A stretch of 64,000 nt of DNA from Mortierella alpina (GCA_029449245.1 JANATF010000008.1:1984001-2048000); one strand, 5' to 3'. Numbered from the stretch's first letter, positions 13,800 to 28,100 are shown. Numbers and translations are program-made. The notes: generated by a model from the letters alone, not told the origin.

Positions 13800-16700
13800 T
13801 GGGATGTGGTCAGCAGGTCAACAAGATGTGAGGAGAGAGGGTGGATAAAGAAGAGAGAAATGATGGAAAGAGAGGAACAAAGTTCTTTTTATATTCGCGC
13901 CTCGTGCTGTGAATCGACATAGCAGACGTCTCATTTTGCCTGTGGACTCAAACATCTTCTTTGTGTGTGCCTCTCCGCTCTCTCCCTCGTTCACTCATTT
14001 ACCAGGTCGCTCCCTCGCACTCTCCCCCATCCACTCCAAACTCTCGCGTTCTCCAGAGTAATGGCAACGGGAGCAAGCTGATAATAAAACAAACAAGAGT
14101 GCGATGCGACGCTTGTCGATTGAATTAAATGAATGTGAGAAAACTTGTTATATTAAAATACACTTTATGTGTTCTCTTGGTCCAGCTCGTGAGATCGAGT
14201 AGGGTGGAGGGTGGTCTATTCTATTGCACCGCTCTTGTCTGTTTGGAGTTTCGGCTTTAGTAGTCTAAGCTATTCAATCAGCAAACGACTCTCTGTTCTA
14301 CGGAAACTGCTCTCTCGTGTTTTTCTCTGTACTCGGATTGACAATATGCTGTGGCTCTACTGTATATTGCCTGCCGGATATGCCTCTTCTATTTGTATTG
14401 GTAATACAGCTCCACTGAGATGCAGCATGTATACACTACTATAAAAAGAAGGCTATGTTGTTTTTGTTGTCCATGTCCGCTTTCATTGTTCAATGGCGTA
14501 TCATCTTTGGGCCCATTATGTGGATAGCATCAGAGAGCACACAAGCAAACGACAGAATAACAGGGGAGTATGTTTGCGTGTATGTGACAGTGAGAGAGCA
14601 AGAAGAGAAAAGACAGCGAAGAGAGCGCACGGAATGTTTGATTCGGGTACTCTGCCACTGTGCAAAACTACTGTGCAAAACTGCACAGTTGGTCTTTTCC
14701 ATCCGGTTTCGTATGTCCATTCTGCATCATCGGCAAGAAGCTGCCTTTCCTGCCGCTGGTAAGATTCAATTTTTGGTTTTGTTTTGCCTGGTCTCGTTGA
14801 CCAAAGTCAAGTAGTTTTGTCCGTGGTAGTGTTCTCTGCTGCTGCTCTTGTTTCTGGCCTTGGTCGTCTCGGATTTGTTGCTAATCACTTGTGCCCCTAG
14901 ACCACTCTCCATCACCATCTCCTATCTACCTTGAGCCAAGCACCCCTCCCAGGAGTTGCTAACGACTCTCTCGACGTGCACAACTCTTCCTCCCTGATAT
15001 CAGCACAAGGGCAATGACGACTCGCTGAACCAAGGAGAGGCGCTATTGACCCTGACTATACCGAACGCATCATGCAAAGGAAGTCATCACTCTAGGCCAT
15101 GCCCTCCTACCTAAGCCTAGTCCAACTGAGAGACCCTTAGATGCATCAATCATCTTGAACTGTCGTTATCAGTGTCCGTGTGTCCCTGTGTGAGTCCTCT
15201 GTGTTCCATCCACCAGTAAAGAAGAACAGAAGAGTCCATCGTACGACCTTAAACGGATTGTTGCATGCAGCTCCTAAGAAACACGCCTCCTCTTTTCGTT
15301 CGACCCTCTTAAATTGTTTGTCATGTCGTCTCTTAACTTTTGGATCAGTCCTCCTGTGCAGCATGCATAGTCTCCTTCCAAACTGGAAAAACGCAAAAGG
15401 CGGCAATGATGAAGGAAAACAAAAATGGAGGGAGGGAAAAAGAGAATATGCCGCTTTGAATGGGCGAAATATACACAGGTGTCAGTCGTGAAAACCCGCA
15501 AGGGTTTACCTTGAAAGTACAGGCTTCATTCGACCACTTGAAAGGAATGTCGGGTACTCTCTGGACATTAATCGCCGAGTTGGTCTTGCATTTCACTGAC
15601 CGTTCACGGAGTGCACATGTTCACGACCGCGCGAGAATGGGCGCGAAATATTGCAGTTCAGTAGGCTGTGTCGACCTCGGGTGCATACCTCCTTTTTTCC
15701 CTCCTTTGATCGAACAAGACACTCTAGAGACGTTTGTTTCCCTCTCTTTTGGATTTCTGCTTTCTTCATGCACCATTGCAGCTTGTCAATGCCCCTACCC
15801 TGCAAGTCCATTCAAGGGACCGAGTCAGCCAAAGAGAGTTCAGTGCGATGACGACGTCCATCGCTTGAGACCATCCCTCGCTCTGACAAGAGCTGCAGCA
15901 CCCATGCCACAGACAGAAAAACGAGGGGCCGAGGGAAAAAACACTGTCCTTCCTTCATTGCTGTACAGTGTGCTTTGCTGCATTTGATAAACAACAACAA
16001 AAACGACGCCTTTTGTAAGTGCTCATGCCCCACTGACTATTCTGTCAAACTCTAGGATCCAGAGCTTTCACTGCGTAAGCAATGTGGTTCTTGGAAACCC
16101 TCCCATTTCATCCTGCACAGCCAAGGGACCATCCTGCGCTTCGTGTATATGTGCATGGATAGGTGCAGCACTTTCCTGGACCAATTTTTTTTTGGACTCT
16201 GTGCTGTATGACTTTTTCCATGCGCCGAGCTCTCTTTGTTTCTCGCTACGGCAAGCGGAAACCAAAGGTCTCATTGGATTTTTCCTGCAACATCAAAAGG
16301 ATGTAAAAATCCAGCTGCTCTGTCTCTGATCCATCATTCAGGAGGCGGAACGAAGGTAGTATTTGTTGAACCACGTTTCCCGTGCTCTCATGCTCGCGCC
16401 CTGCTCAGTCTGATTTGATAATGGTACTTATCCTACAACAGTGTGTGCTATCACACACATGACAACTTCGTACTACCTTTGTTTTGTGCCCCCGACAACA
16501 AATATCTGATTGCGGGCATTGGAAGTGCCCTGATTCTCTCTCATCTAGCCTGTCCCATGCTATTATCTGCTGTACTTTAGAGGTGTATGGGCTGGTTCTT
16601 GTATCACATAACGCTTATTGTGAAGACGCAAATGGCGAAGCACTTGGAATGCCAAATGGTCTAGTCCATCACACAACGCCTGTAGATTGACCACATACTC

Positions 16701-17655
16701 ATCAGAGGATGTACTGTGCAAACTCAACGCCAAGAAGTAGAAACCAGAGCACGTCATCCATGGGTCGAGAGGGTATACGGGACCCGGGTGCTCGATACCA
16801 CTGCTCCGTTGAAATGAGCTTTTAATGTCTTGAGGTTTGAGAAACACACTTCCACAGAAAAAAAAAAATCATACAAAACCTTATCAAAACGTGGTTTCCC
16901 CATCTCCGCCCTCATTCCCTCGTGTTTTTCATTTTTCTGGGGGGCTCATTGCGCCTCTCCAGCCCCATCGCTGTCTCGATGCTCAGAATATAATCATGGA
17001 CGCTCTTGGGCGAAGAATGAATGAAAGATGAGCGACATATTTTATTCTGGTATTTTGCTTCTTTCGAAGCATCTCTTTCATTCATCTCCTCCTCAATTGC
17101 TCTTTTTTTTTTCTTTGTGCGTCTCTTTACATTCCTGCCGCTTAAAAAGTCTTTCCTTGTTGTTTCGGTGCTTGATTCCGACGTTGTAATGAAATGCATA
17201 TGCAGTCCATCACTATTTTCACATGATGGGTAGCCAGGCGCTTTGAGCCGCTCTATATTCAGATACGGCGTGGATCAGCCGCCGCCCATTTCGAATGTTT
17301 GTCCTCTTAAAGGTGCCTTGAAGGGGGCAAGGGTGTGTTCCCGCACAGTGCTCACTTCAGGCTGTGCACATCACAAACTCCATGATTTTGGCTAAAAAAA
17401 CATTTTACTTTTGCCCGTGTTTGTGCATTAAAACAATTCTCCACCTCATGGAAGGACAAACTAGATCCCGCGGGAAGAAAAAAGAAACTGATCTGCAGCA
17501 AAGCGACTCCTATAGTATAGGTCTTGATTTATATATACATTTTCCGCTGCTGACATGAGTATCTGTGGACAGTTTATTGAATATGGGTTCCGGGATATGG
17601 TACAAAGTTGTGAACCGAGCGAGATTCAACAGGCATCACCTATAATCCCTTGGCT
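13800..17655. other. Mostly non-coding region with possible unresolved exons
   Basis: No complete gene could be built. Weakly coding-like minus-strand pieces are at 16847-16590 (SSDEYVVNLQALCDGLDHLA), 16290-16070 (KKLVQESAAPIHAHIHEAQD, after a good acceptor at about 16292) and 15600-15510 (VQRVPDIPFKWSNEACTFK, followed by a GTAAAC donor). They could be exons of one minus-strand gene. On the plus strand, 14890-15100 reads as STLSQAPLPGVANDSLDVHN, without a start. No family was recognised. Confidence 0.2.
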
Positions 17656-20203
17656 TTACGACACTGGTCTGGCAGTCGGCATCGACATCGTTACGGAGCA
17701 CGAGCCAGAGATCTGATGACGCTGTTGTTGGGTCTGAGGAGGCGAAGAAAGGGGTAACACTGCAGACGAGAGCGCAGGCGATGGTCCATTAGCTACGATC
17801 TCAAACAACTGGTCCTTCACTTTGGGCCGAGAGCGAATCTTTCTCAAGAGACCGGCAGTCTTTCCTACAACAGCCGTCGAGGACTGAGACCAGGTCGATG
17901 CGCATGACATTGTAGGGGATGGTGAAGAACACGAAAACGAGGAGGTTGTTGCAGAGATGGTTGACTGGGCATAAGTGACCGATGAGGAGATGGAGGATGT
18001 AGGGCGATGCTTGTTTCTACTCGTCTGTGTCTGCTGAGAGGAGGATGAAGGGGCTGAGGGCGACATCGCGGGTGATGATAATGATGATGACATCGTAGAC
18101 GACGGCGAGGGCGTCGATGGTGAAGCGGAGGCATTTATCGAGTTGGCGGACGTTGACGTCTTCAGAGGCGGAGGGAGCGAGGAGAACGACTTGGGCTCGA
18201 CGGCAGTGATTGTTGATTCTGAGACATTGGAGTTCATAGACTGCGAATATCTGTGGCCGTATCCAGGCTGGCTGCTCAGATCATCGCTCGAACCTGCCTT
18301 CATCCATGGGGTGGATTTCATATCCGGCGAGGCCAAAGGAGTCGACATGTTCATGCTTCGAGCAGATGCGCCCGAGGACGATGGGGGGCTGATGGCGCTC
18401 ACCACTGGACTGTTGCCCATGGGATTAGCAATGCCTTTTCTTTCGAACGAGGTCGATCTGTTGATAGGAGGAAGATCCACAACGAAGTTGCGAGAGGTAT
18501 TGATCTTGGAGATCGAGCTACTCTTCCTCAGATGAGATGGGGCTGTGCGGCTAATGGTCTTGCTGCCGCTATATAGGCTGTTGCTGATGCTGGTGCTGGG
18601 ACTATGGGAAGCGCTCGACTCCGCCAAGAGTATGGGCTTGAAGTAGCTGCTTTCAAAGCTCATGGTCCGTCTGTTGGCGAACCGCCTCTGAAACGTATCC
18701 CGTTCATAACCTGTTCGAGACACTGTTCCAGACGCTAAAGCTCCGCTTCCCCAACCTCCGGTGCCGGATGCTGCTGTTCCGCGATAATCTGGCACTGTGC
18801 TGCGGAGAAGACTGGTGCTACCGCGATCCATAGAAGCTATCATAGAGCACCGTTTATCAGACCGGGGTGGGATCGCGGGCGCGTATGAGGACGAAGAGGT
18901 GGGAAAATGAACACTGGTGCGGAGAGCGTCCGTGGAGGAGCATCGACGTACATGACACCCTTCACGCTGCCTCGCAAAGAGCGCAGAAGGCATGGCCGAG
19001 TAGTTGGGTTGGGACTCTGGAGAGGATAGGAGCAGCGATCGGCCGTCGTCATTGCTAGACTTTTTTCTAAGCGACCCTGACAGGCTCTCGTTGCTGCTGG
19101 TGCTTCTGATGTGGTTCTTCATGATATTGTCTCCAAAGGCTGTCATATGTGGCTGCTGTTGTTGATATGGATTGGCGGATGCGCTTCGAGCTCGGCCGAA
19201 CATCACAGCTCTCCTGTTTGGGTGATGCTGACTAGTGTAACTCGAAAGGCTGAGCTCTGATGACGACTCTACCTCGTCGTGCTGCGGATCCGTGGGGTCA
19301 CCGAGTTGCAGCTCCAGCTCCTGTAGATCTTCTCCCTCATCGCTGGCGTGGTTCTGATCGCTTTCGTTATCTTCGTCTTGCCGGTAACTTGATCTTTGAG
19401 CGGGACTTTGCTCCGAGTCATCCTCACTATCATCCTCGACCTCCAGATAATCTTCTTCGGGAGCCAGCTCGACCTTGAGATTTGAACTGTGGGTAGGTGT
19501 AGTGCTCGCAGTCAATGACGTTGTAGCCCTGCTCGAAGCAGACGTCTCCACTGCCGCCGCTATCGATACGGTCGGTAAAGTTGCAGGAGTTGAACCTCGA
19601 CACTGAGCCGTCACGACCTCGCCTCTTGCAAGTCGGGCAGCTGTTTCCTGATTCTCTTGTTCATATCGCTGCAATAGCCGTCGCTCAAGATGTCCCATGC
19701 GAGAGATGATGCCCAGAATCTTTTGTCTGAGGTCGATGCAGACAATATCGTTCATCATGTTCGGATACTGCGCCTGCTGAGGGATGATCTTGGTGACAAA
19801 TCTATATAGTTATGGGGGGAGGGGGGACAAGGAGCATGATTTAGTTTGGCTGATCAACCACTTCTTATACCTATTGTGTTGTGGACCTCAACACTTGAGA
19901 AGTTTCTCTGCACGGAAAGTTGCCATGCAAAAAACAGCGATTCCTCACAGTGCAAAATGTTCAGCTGTTCCTTTTATATCGACACGACCAAGAGGCGACT
20001 TACAGACATGCTCTCACGTAAGATACATAAGCGTTCTCGTCATCTTTGCTCGACTCGGCCATATTTCCTTGTTTCACGAGAAGACTGGCCATGTTAACCC
20101 AGGTCTTGATGGAGTGACTGTATTCCTCGGATGGAAAGTCTGCGCTGCTTTTGAGGTTGCCCAGCCGCATCCTTGGCGATAGAGTCGTAATGCCTGTGTC
20201 CAT
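17656..20203 (-). CDS. USP8-dimerisation-domain protein (Rfu1/AMSH N-terminus-like)
   Basis: Spliced as complement(17656..19801, 20004..20203), giving about 781 residues. The N-terminus resembles the helical USP8/AMSH dimerisation (MIT-like) domain: KTWVNMASLLVKQGNMAES, KDDENAYVSYVRACLFVTK, then IIPQQAQYPNMMNDIVCIDL and a coiled coil ending QRYEQENQETAARLARGE. Such domains bind ESCRT and ubiquitin-recycling machinery on endosomes. The remaining 600 residues are acidic, then Ser/Thr/Pro-rich low complexity. I see no JAB/MPN protease or UBP catalytic motif, so a regulator such as Rfu1 is more likely than a deubiquitinase. The ATG at 20203 is the first in frame, but an upstream coding exon cannot be ruled out. 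Confidence 0.65.
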
Positions 20204-22653
20204 TTGGAATGGTTTTTGCTGGTTGTTTAGCCAGGTGAGGTCTGTCCCAAGCAATGCTTTAGGCTTGACCTTTGGTAATGATGAAATTGAAGGTAATTAC
20301 AAGGAGATGTGGAGGCGCGAAGGTAGAGAGGAGGGATAAGAGATAGCAAAGTGAAGGGGTGGCGAGAGGAAGACAAAAGGATAGAAAAAGAGAAAGCGCA
20401 GGAGAAAAAGAAATACAAGGATTAGAAAACATTCTGCATTATGAGCGCGAAAAGGGGATGCAGTTGACAGAATTTTGAGGAGACTACTGTGGGAGCTCCT
20501 CCAAAGAAGGGCCGGGTAAGAACCGCAATAAGCATGGAGGTGCATTAAACCGTACTGAAAGCGCCTCTGCATATTCTCGTTTGAGCAAACTACATGTACG
20601 AGTGTCCACAGTCGTCCACAGCTTGAATACGTGTGCTCTCATGTGGATCACTTTTCAATTAAGAGCGTACCCTCTTGCATGGCTAATCTGAGTTTTGATA
20701 CGGTGCGTTCATACGACCGTCCCGTTTCATCGTTACCGAGTTACCCACTGTATGAATATGGACATGGTTGTTCAGCGGTGATGATAATAAGAAGTGAGAA
20801 GAGGGGGAGTGTCTAGGGGATATCGCTTAAGGCAATGCCCAGCGATGAAACGGCAACAGAGTGGTTTGAGCGACGCAGCACGAAAAAGGGAGGAATGGAC
20901 AAACTCGACATGGCCCACCTTGCGAGAATCCTCTAGGAGAACTAGCGTGAAGAGTATCGCTTGCTAGGCGACAGGCCGTCCTGCGGAGATTTAGCGTTTA
21001 GGGGAGGGGAGAGGCTAGGGAGTGCAAATTGGCGGCAGGATTGTTAGCTTGAATCCGAAGATAAGCAGGATGCCGCGATGTGAGGTGTCAAGAGTTGGTT
21101 GTCGTTAAATCAGAGATTGAAACGAAAATTCAGGCAATGAAAGATTTCGCTCCGTCAATGAACTGTGGGGTTGTTGGGCTAGATGGCTGGTGGTGAGGTC
21201 GTTAATGGCGATGGTGGTGGTGGTGAGACAATAAATCCAGAAGGAAAAGAGAAGCAGCAAGGAGAGACCAGCCGAAATGATGGTGATATGGTCAAAAAGC
21301 AACTACATGCAATGAAAACTCATAAACGTAATAAAATGGTCGTCAAAGGAGGTGGTCTTTTCTAACGAACGAATGCCCGTGGGATAGAAACAGAACTGCG
21401 ACTGCAACGTGTTGTGAGGAGGAGAAAGAACGGGAAACGTAAAAAAAAGGGACCGAGCAAGAAAGGATGGGAGGAAAACGGACAAAAGGCACAAGGGGAA
21501 GGTAGATGAGATGAAGGGTGACAGAAGACAAGAGAGAAAAGAGAGAGGTGATAACACTACCGAGGAGCTCCTTCCTTTATACGATGATCCAAGCGTTGAC
21601 AATCCTTTGAACACTCTTTGCCTTGCTTGTCAGTTCCATTCTCGCAGATTGAATGGCCACTGCACGCCTCTTAATATTCAAGCTGTAGACTACCCCCCCT
21701 TGCTCACTATCGTCCTCTTCCTTGCACACAGAGCCTTGACATGGCTCTCCCCCCTCACTCTTGCCCTCTCGCCCTCTCTTGTCCTCTCTCTCTCTGGCCT
21801 CCCTTTTCTCGGACTCACGCTTACTATTTCGCGTGTATGCTCTCAATCTCTGTCTCCTTGATTGTTTAAGTGCTTTCATTAAAACAAACGCGTAGTCCCT
21901 TCCGTAATGCTGCAAGGAATAACAAGGAGGCCGTTCCTCTTTTTGACCATCAAGAAGTGTGTACTGTATTTTCTGGGCAGGCAATCGACAACCAAGGGTC
22001 AAAGCACGGCGTGATGTTTACCACCGTTCGCAATAGGACGGTAACGTCTTTGACAGCGTACGGGGGTTTTTTTGCGCAAGAGGACTGATTGATGAAGGCA
22101 TGGTTATAAAAAAATCAGGGGTCACCCGCAGTGTTCCTTAACTGTGTCAGGGGTGCAGGCGCTGGCGCTGTCAACGGTAAGGCCAATTATGCAAAATTAG
22201 GTTACGCCTGGAAAAAGGTCTCCAGAATGATTCTGTGCTTAGAGGTGTCTGCACAGTCCGGCATCATTCACCGAGACCTGGGCCGAGCGAAGAGAACAGC
22301 AAGAGCTCCAATCGATTCTGATTGTTGATGAAATCCACGGAATCAATAATTGGCCCCTGCTTTCTCTGGCGGCTAGCCATTGCATTGTGCGACAGAATTC
22401 ATGTGCCTCATACTTCCATGGCACATGAAATACGCGTGGTCTATGCTACTTGATCATCCAGGTCTACAGTATCCATGAAGCGAGCGCCGTATATTTTGGG
22501 CATAGTGCAATGACATCTCCGAATGTCCGCCAATCGTATCGCAGGCTGGAGTGAACTTGACACCCCAAAGGTTAGTCCATTGCATCTCCTTTCTCAATTC
22601 CCTGTTCCATCCGATCATCACCTCTGCCTCATCCACTCCCCACAGTCTCAGCA
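20204..22653. other. Intergenic region
   Basis: The region separates the minus-strand USP8-dimer gene from the plus-strand phospholipase D gene, so it should carry both promoters. It is rich in purine/pyrimidine-skewed stretches (GA-rich around 21420-21550, CT-rich around 21720-21860). The open frames in it are low-complexity. No RNA gene or repeat family was recognised. Confidence 0.5.
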
Positions 22654-24232
22654 ATGTCCGGGCTTATCCTCAACTGCCTCCTCCCGTTCGTGCGCCCTGC
22701 GCGCACCGTCTCTGTGCAAGAGGCACAAGGCATGTCGATGAACGACCTCCTTGATGCTGTAAGAATCATACCCATCCCTCTAGACATCTACACTCGGAGA
22801 ACAGAAGGGGCGCCAAAGAAGGAAGTCTTAAACACCGAACAGCATCTGTGCATCTCTCTGTCGTTCTAGCGAACTCAATGCAGCTTCAGGAAACGAGTTA
22901 TTTTTTTTGCCGTGTTTGTCGCTATCTCGAAGCGAGGCACGTTCCTTGGATCATGTTGTGGAACAACTCCAGCAATTGCAGGAGCACACCAGAAGGAACA
23001 CCAAAGGGCACATCTTTTGGATCACAAACGAAAAGGAGTGTCTAGTAAATAGCCGTATCTGACATGTGTACCCATCTGACATCTATACCCTCTGCTCCTA
23101 TATTATGCTCACCGCCGTATCAACGTGCTTCATAACTCGACTGGAAACGCCGCGGCTGATGCAATGAAAACTATCTCACGGACAACGACCGCGATCCAAC
23201 CAGACATTCAACTCTGCACCATCAATCGTCAACGATCAGCAGGCTCGCCAGGGTCTTGTGGGTATCTACGAGAGCCAGTCCAAAAAGGCCGGCTCTGCGC
23301 CCTCAATGCAGCAATTGTTCAATGCTGCCCGCGCCGCATGCGCCGTCGACCACGACAAGGATGTTGTAAGTAGTCCACCACAGTCAGGCACAGTCGGTAT
23401 TTTCAAAGCTGCAGCTTCTATGAGCAATTGAACCAACTTTTGATTTTCATAATTTCAAGATCACTTGGCTTGAGACACTGCTCAATGCCTCTGGGAAGAA
23501 CGCCCCTGGACACCAGCCTAGCGAACACGGCAATGGCGGGCACAATCCCGTCCCTCCACCAGTCTCGCCCCCATCCGATGGATCCAACGTCTTTGTGAAT
23601 CCCATCTTCTTCCCTTCGGAGCAAAGCTTCCAGCAGCTTATCAAGACCTTGGATGGTGCTAAAAAATCATTGGATATCTGCGTTTACACCATCACCGACG
23701 ACCACCTTGCTAGTGCCATCATTAGGGCACACCAGCGTGGCGTGAAGGTCCGCATCATTTCTGATAACGAGAAGGTACGCAGAGGTTATATTTGCTGGTG
23801 GTTTGCGCCCTGTGCTCTTCAAGAAATGTACACACGGCAGAGGTACAGTACAATCATGAATACTCACCCGTGGCACCTTGACGTGCGATTAGGCTGATGA
23901 TTTGGGCTCAGATGTCAAGCGTTTGCGAGATGACAATGACATTCCTACCCGCGTCGACAAGAGGTAATAGACTATCCCAGTACAAGATCAAACATCCAGG
24001 AGCACGGACATGGTAACTTCTGCTAACATTGTATTTCATCCTCCTCTGTAGCACCTCTTTCATGCATCATAAGTTTGCAGTCATTGATGACTCCTTGGTC
24101 ATCAACGGATCTTACAACTGGACCAAAGGTGCCCGCTTTGATAACCGCGAGAACTTGACCTTGACTAACTATCCCAAGGCAGTGCAAGGGTTTAAGAGCG
24201 AGTTCGAGAGACTCTGGAACGACTTTGCCTAA
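22654..24232 (+). CDS. Phospholipase D family protein, mitoPLD/PLD6-like (single HKD motif)
   Basis: Spliced as join(22654..22758, 22937..23044, 23204..23365, 23460..23774, 23893..23963, 24052..24232), 313 residues, all junctions GT-AG and in phase. The C-terminal half is a clear PLD domain: IFFPSEQSFQQLIKTLDGAK, SLDICVYTITDDHLASAII, VKVRIISDNEK, and the catalytic HKD motif HHKFAVIDDSLVINGSYNWT followed by RENLTLTNYPKAVQGF. One HKD and this layout match mitochondrial cardiolipin hydrolase (PLD6/Zucchini), which acts as a dimer. The N-terminus begins MSGLILNCLLPFVRPARTVS, hydrophobic and basic, compatible with membrane or mitochondrial targeting; a helical segment (LDHVVEQLQQLQEHTRRNTK) follows. 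The four 3' exons are firm; the second exon's 5' boundary is my best fit. Confidence 0.82.
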
Positions 24233-24503
24233 GCCTCAAACGAGCTACGCTTAGCAGCCGTGGGTGTCCACGTCGATCCTTTCTTACCATGTTGCCAAAT
24301 GGCGCAAGAATAGGAGAGCACACAGTGAACGGGACAAATCACCTCGCGAATCAACTTATTTACCGCTTTAGACGTTCTTGAACGATTTCCAAGTAAACTT
24401 ACAGAGTCCAAAAATAGTCGGGAAAAGTGTTTTTTTTCCTCGCGATGCCGCTCAGTGATGTTCAACATGCCACGAGCGATCGGCTTCTACGATCAAGCCA
24501 ATA

Positions 24504-24528
24504 CCCCCCCCCCCCCCCCCCCCCCCCC
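24504..24528. repeat. Homopolymer C25
   Basis: Twenty-five consecutive C bases directly abut the end of the hAT fragment. This may be polymerase slippage or an assembly artefact. Another C run is at about 28848-28860. Confidence 0.95.
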
Positions 24529-24529
24529 A

Positions 24530-24612
24530 TCAATGCCTACAAAGACGGGCACGATCCTTGGTCACAATATGACCAGCTTCACTGAAAAGCGATTCTGAAG
24601 AAAATGACGAGG
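24530..24612 (-). pseudogene. hAT transposase C-terminal (dimerisation) remnant
   Basis: The minus strand reads SSESLFSEAGHIVTKDRARL then CRH and a stop. This is the conserved hAT dimerisation motif (E-R/S-L-F-S-x-A-G-x-I-x-x-x-R-x-R-L). Upstream sequence (to about 24850) has no intact frame. Only this scrap is recognisable, so the element is long dead. Confidence 0.7.
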
Positions 24613-25162
24613 GGGGGGGTGAAACGACTCTCTTTTTTGCACAAACCCACATGCTTCACTCCCAGACTCGGGTCAACTGCCCAACAAGCAAGAGATGGTA
24701 CTTTGCGCTCACGGTCGCCTGCGAGCAACGCGGTGAGAGCTGCCGTGGCCGCCAGTGATCATTTCCTTGTGTCTCACGATGCTCTGGTGAGGGACTTGGA
24801 GAGAACACACGCGTTTTATGCCAGAAGGCTGATAGTGCCATGAGCGTGTTGCTTTCAAGGACATACCTGCCACGTGTTGGCTCTAGACACTTGGCTCTTC
24901 CAATTCTTGGAGATCATCCATTGTCTCTCCTTTTTGACCGTACTTGTATCTGAGCCTAGATCAACCTCAAGGCAACATTTGAACACGCAAGTTCAAAGTT
25001 TATGGTGAAGCTCCCAGGAGTGATTAGAGGATGAAAATTGTCAACTGTAGTGTTTTATTCTTCTTGTATTATAAGGGTGCCACCCAGACAGGTACTGGGA
25101 GGGAGGGACAGATTACTCCAGCTGCATTCATCACTTTGACTACATGTAGTCATGGCCTGACC

Positions 25163-28100
25163 TTAGTGCTGAACGGTCCCTGCTCTCCTTCGAGCTTTAA
25201 ACACTCCCAAGGGCGAAAACGAAGTCGGAGCCGATGCAGAGGGCATTGAGGTGGGTGACGACGACGTTTGCGAGATAGGTCGAGAAGAGGCAGCTGTAGA
25301 CGGCACTGTCGAGGGCGGAGACGAAGCTGCCGATGGTGGAGACGATGCTGAAACAGATATGGACGATGAAGATGCTGATGCTGGTGATGCTGGTTGGGTA
25401 TCGGTATTACTATTAGGAGTTGGATAAATGGTAGTGCTGCTGTTATCTGCTGCAGAGCCAGACGTGTCAGATTCTGATGAGGCTGCCACCGCCGGTGCCG
25501 TTGTCGTTGAAGCCGATGATGGTGGTGATGCCTCCGCCGTCGGTTGCTGTTTGGCCTTTGCAGCCGCGTCCATGGTCTCTGCAGTGACCGCAATCAGTCT
25601 CTGGACCGACTGCTTCCTCAGCTTGATATTCAAAGCTGCATCCAGGAGTGCTTTCGGCCCAAGGAAATCGAGCGGGATGTGCAAGATAAAGGCCAGAAGC
25701 TCTGAAGATGACGGACACTTGTTCAAAAGATGCTCTCGGCACAACTGAAGAATCGCTAAACCGACCCGGAAGAGAGCCTTGACGCCATCATAATAGAACA
25801 CGTCCCAGACCCTCAAAACCGAAGCCCAAGGCAGTGACATGGTAAAGAGCGTCATGAACCACTGAGTCATGTACATCAACGGGATCACATCGTTCCTTTC
25901 CAGATGCTCTGCCAGGGCCGGATCCTGATCCTTCAACAGCCGTTCAAAGACTTGGGCATCTATGCGCAGTTGCCGCAGAGTTGGGGTATAATAGTCCTGC
26001 ATGTAGTTCTCGATGGTGGCGACCAATAACCAGAACGCATCCTCGACAGGCATCTGCATCAGCATCATGCCTACCAGGCGTCCCATGCCCTGGCAGTATC
26101 CAACGCTGGGCTTATAATGTGCATAGGCCTTGAGGACCGAATGCAGATCCTGCTGTCCCGTGCCTCCCATACCATCGCGAAAATGGATGTGATCCGGGTA
26201 GCAGCGATGGATGTCGCGCTCAATGACCTCGTGAATCGGCAAAGGTCCACGCTTCATCAGTTCATCAAAAAGCCCTGGCTGGCGATAAACATCGGCCTTG
26301 GCGAGGAAGAGCCATACGCGACCTCTCACCGACGTGGGCACTCCTCTTCTGACCAATTTCTTGTACTATAGGAGACAACCAAAATGAAATTGGGTGTTAA
26401 TAATCTACTACCATGGTACCAAAATGTATGCCCTAGAAACGAGTGCACGAGTCTTTACCTTGGTGGACTTCTTCACGTTATCGGCGGGCATCTGGGTGAT
26501 AGCATGCATCCACTTGAGCTCATTCTCACGGATAAACTTGTGCTTCCTGTCGGCTTTCTTGCGCTCGATACCCGATACAGTCGACGCATTGGATATCAGT
26601 CCACTCTCCATGCCAACCGCAGATCCAGTTCCCGTCAGGTCCTGACCCTGGTTCATCTCATCGTCCAAGTCATAGATGAACCCAAAATCGTTCACATATA
26701 TCCGCGCATTTTCTCCCGACTTGCGTCCTTCACAGTCTTCCTCCTCCTCCTCAAATTCATTCTCCTCCTCCTCGTCGTCCTCTCCGTCAGCTATCAAGGC
26801 CGACAAGTGTCTGCTCACGATCCCACCCTCGATTCCATGACCCAGCTGATGTGGCTTCCTCATGTCCTCCACATACTGTCCTGACGTCCTCTTGGCCATC
26901 CCAAACCAGTTCTTGGACCGATGTTTTGAAGCATTCGCCTGAACTCTTTGCTCTGCAATCGTCGCCGCTATGGTCATCCCCGGCGTTGGAAGTACCTGAC
27001 CCGATTGCGTTGATCCCATGCTGTTGACTGTGATCGTCATTCCCTCACTGACGCGCCTCTGTCGCAATGACGGTGCCTTCTTGATCTCGTTCTGGTGTGC
27101 CTGCTGCAGCTGCTGTGAGGGGACGACGACAACTACTCCTGTTCCGGAGGCCGCCTCGACCGCTACAACATTCGAGCTCTCCAGCTCGTGAACACCGCAG
27201 CCGCCGGTCCCGTCCTCAACACGGGCCACATCCGCATACCTGACTGGGCCTGAATTCGACCGCTGCCTCTGTCCTAAGCGCGACCAGGGCTTTAGTTTCT
27301 CAAATCCAGACATGAATGACGGCGCAATCATAGTTGTTGTTGTTGCCTCCAAAGAGACGTCAGCCACGGCCGTATCTGAGAGCGACGACGACTGAGCGAT
27401 TTGGGCTATACTCGTGCCCGGATTCTCGTCCCTGAAGAGCGATCGGCTCCGAGGCCGGCTCCAGAATCCTGCGTTGTTGTTGTTGCCGTTGTTCTTGGGA
27501 GTGGGCGATGCGGTCGTGATGGCGAAGCTGACACCGTTGGCCAACGTCTCATTTGACTCCGCCTCTTGCCCTTCCTTGGTGGGAACTGGGATGGCCGTTT
27601 GTACAGTGACCTTGGTGACCGCAGCAATGCCAGCGGCGGCACTTTCTGCTACTGTAGCCAGTGGTACTTCCGCCACGGCCGTGGACGTTGTTGAAGGCAG
27701 TTGGACAACAGTCGCCAGATCATCTTCTTTCGAGCCCCGATCAGCATACAGTCCTGCATTGGGTGCCATTGAGAATCCTGCCTTCTGTAGGACATGGTGG
27801 GTCTTGGAACGGATGTCTTCCAGGACCGAGCTCAAATAACGCTCGTGCTCCTGACTAAGTCTTTGTTCCCGCTCCAGATCCAACATCCTTTGAGACTGTG
27901 GGCTCTCGATAGATTGCCGGCGACTGTACTGGGCCTTGGATTTTGACGTTGGCGGTTGCTGCCCAAGCCCATTACCATGTAGGATCGGCGTCACGGGACG
28001 ACTGATCCGCGTTGGCGCCTCTTTGTCTACTACCACAGGGGAGGAAGCCCTCGAGCACGCGACAGAGTTGTTAGCCGATGAGGCTGCTGATCGTTGCTGT

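Larger units (their letters stand above)
24233..25162. other. Convergent intergenic region with a hAT scrap
   Basis: The region lies between the converging phospholipase D and RabGAP genes. Apart from the poly-C run at 24504-24528 and the hAT C-terminus next to it, it holds no recognisable gene. Confidence 0.5.
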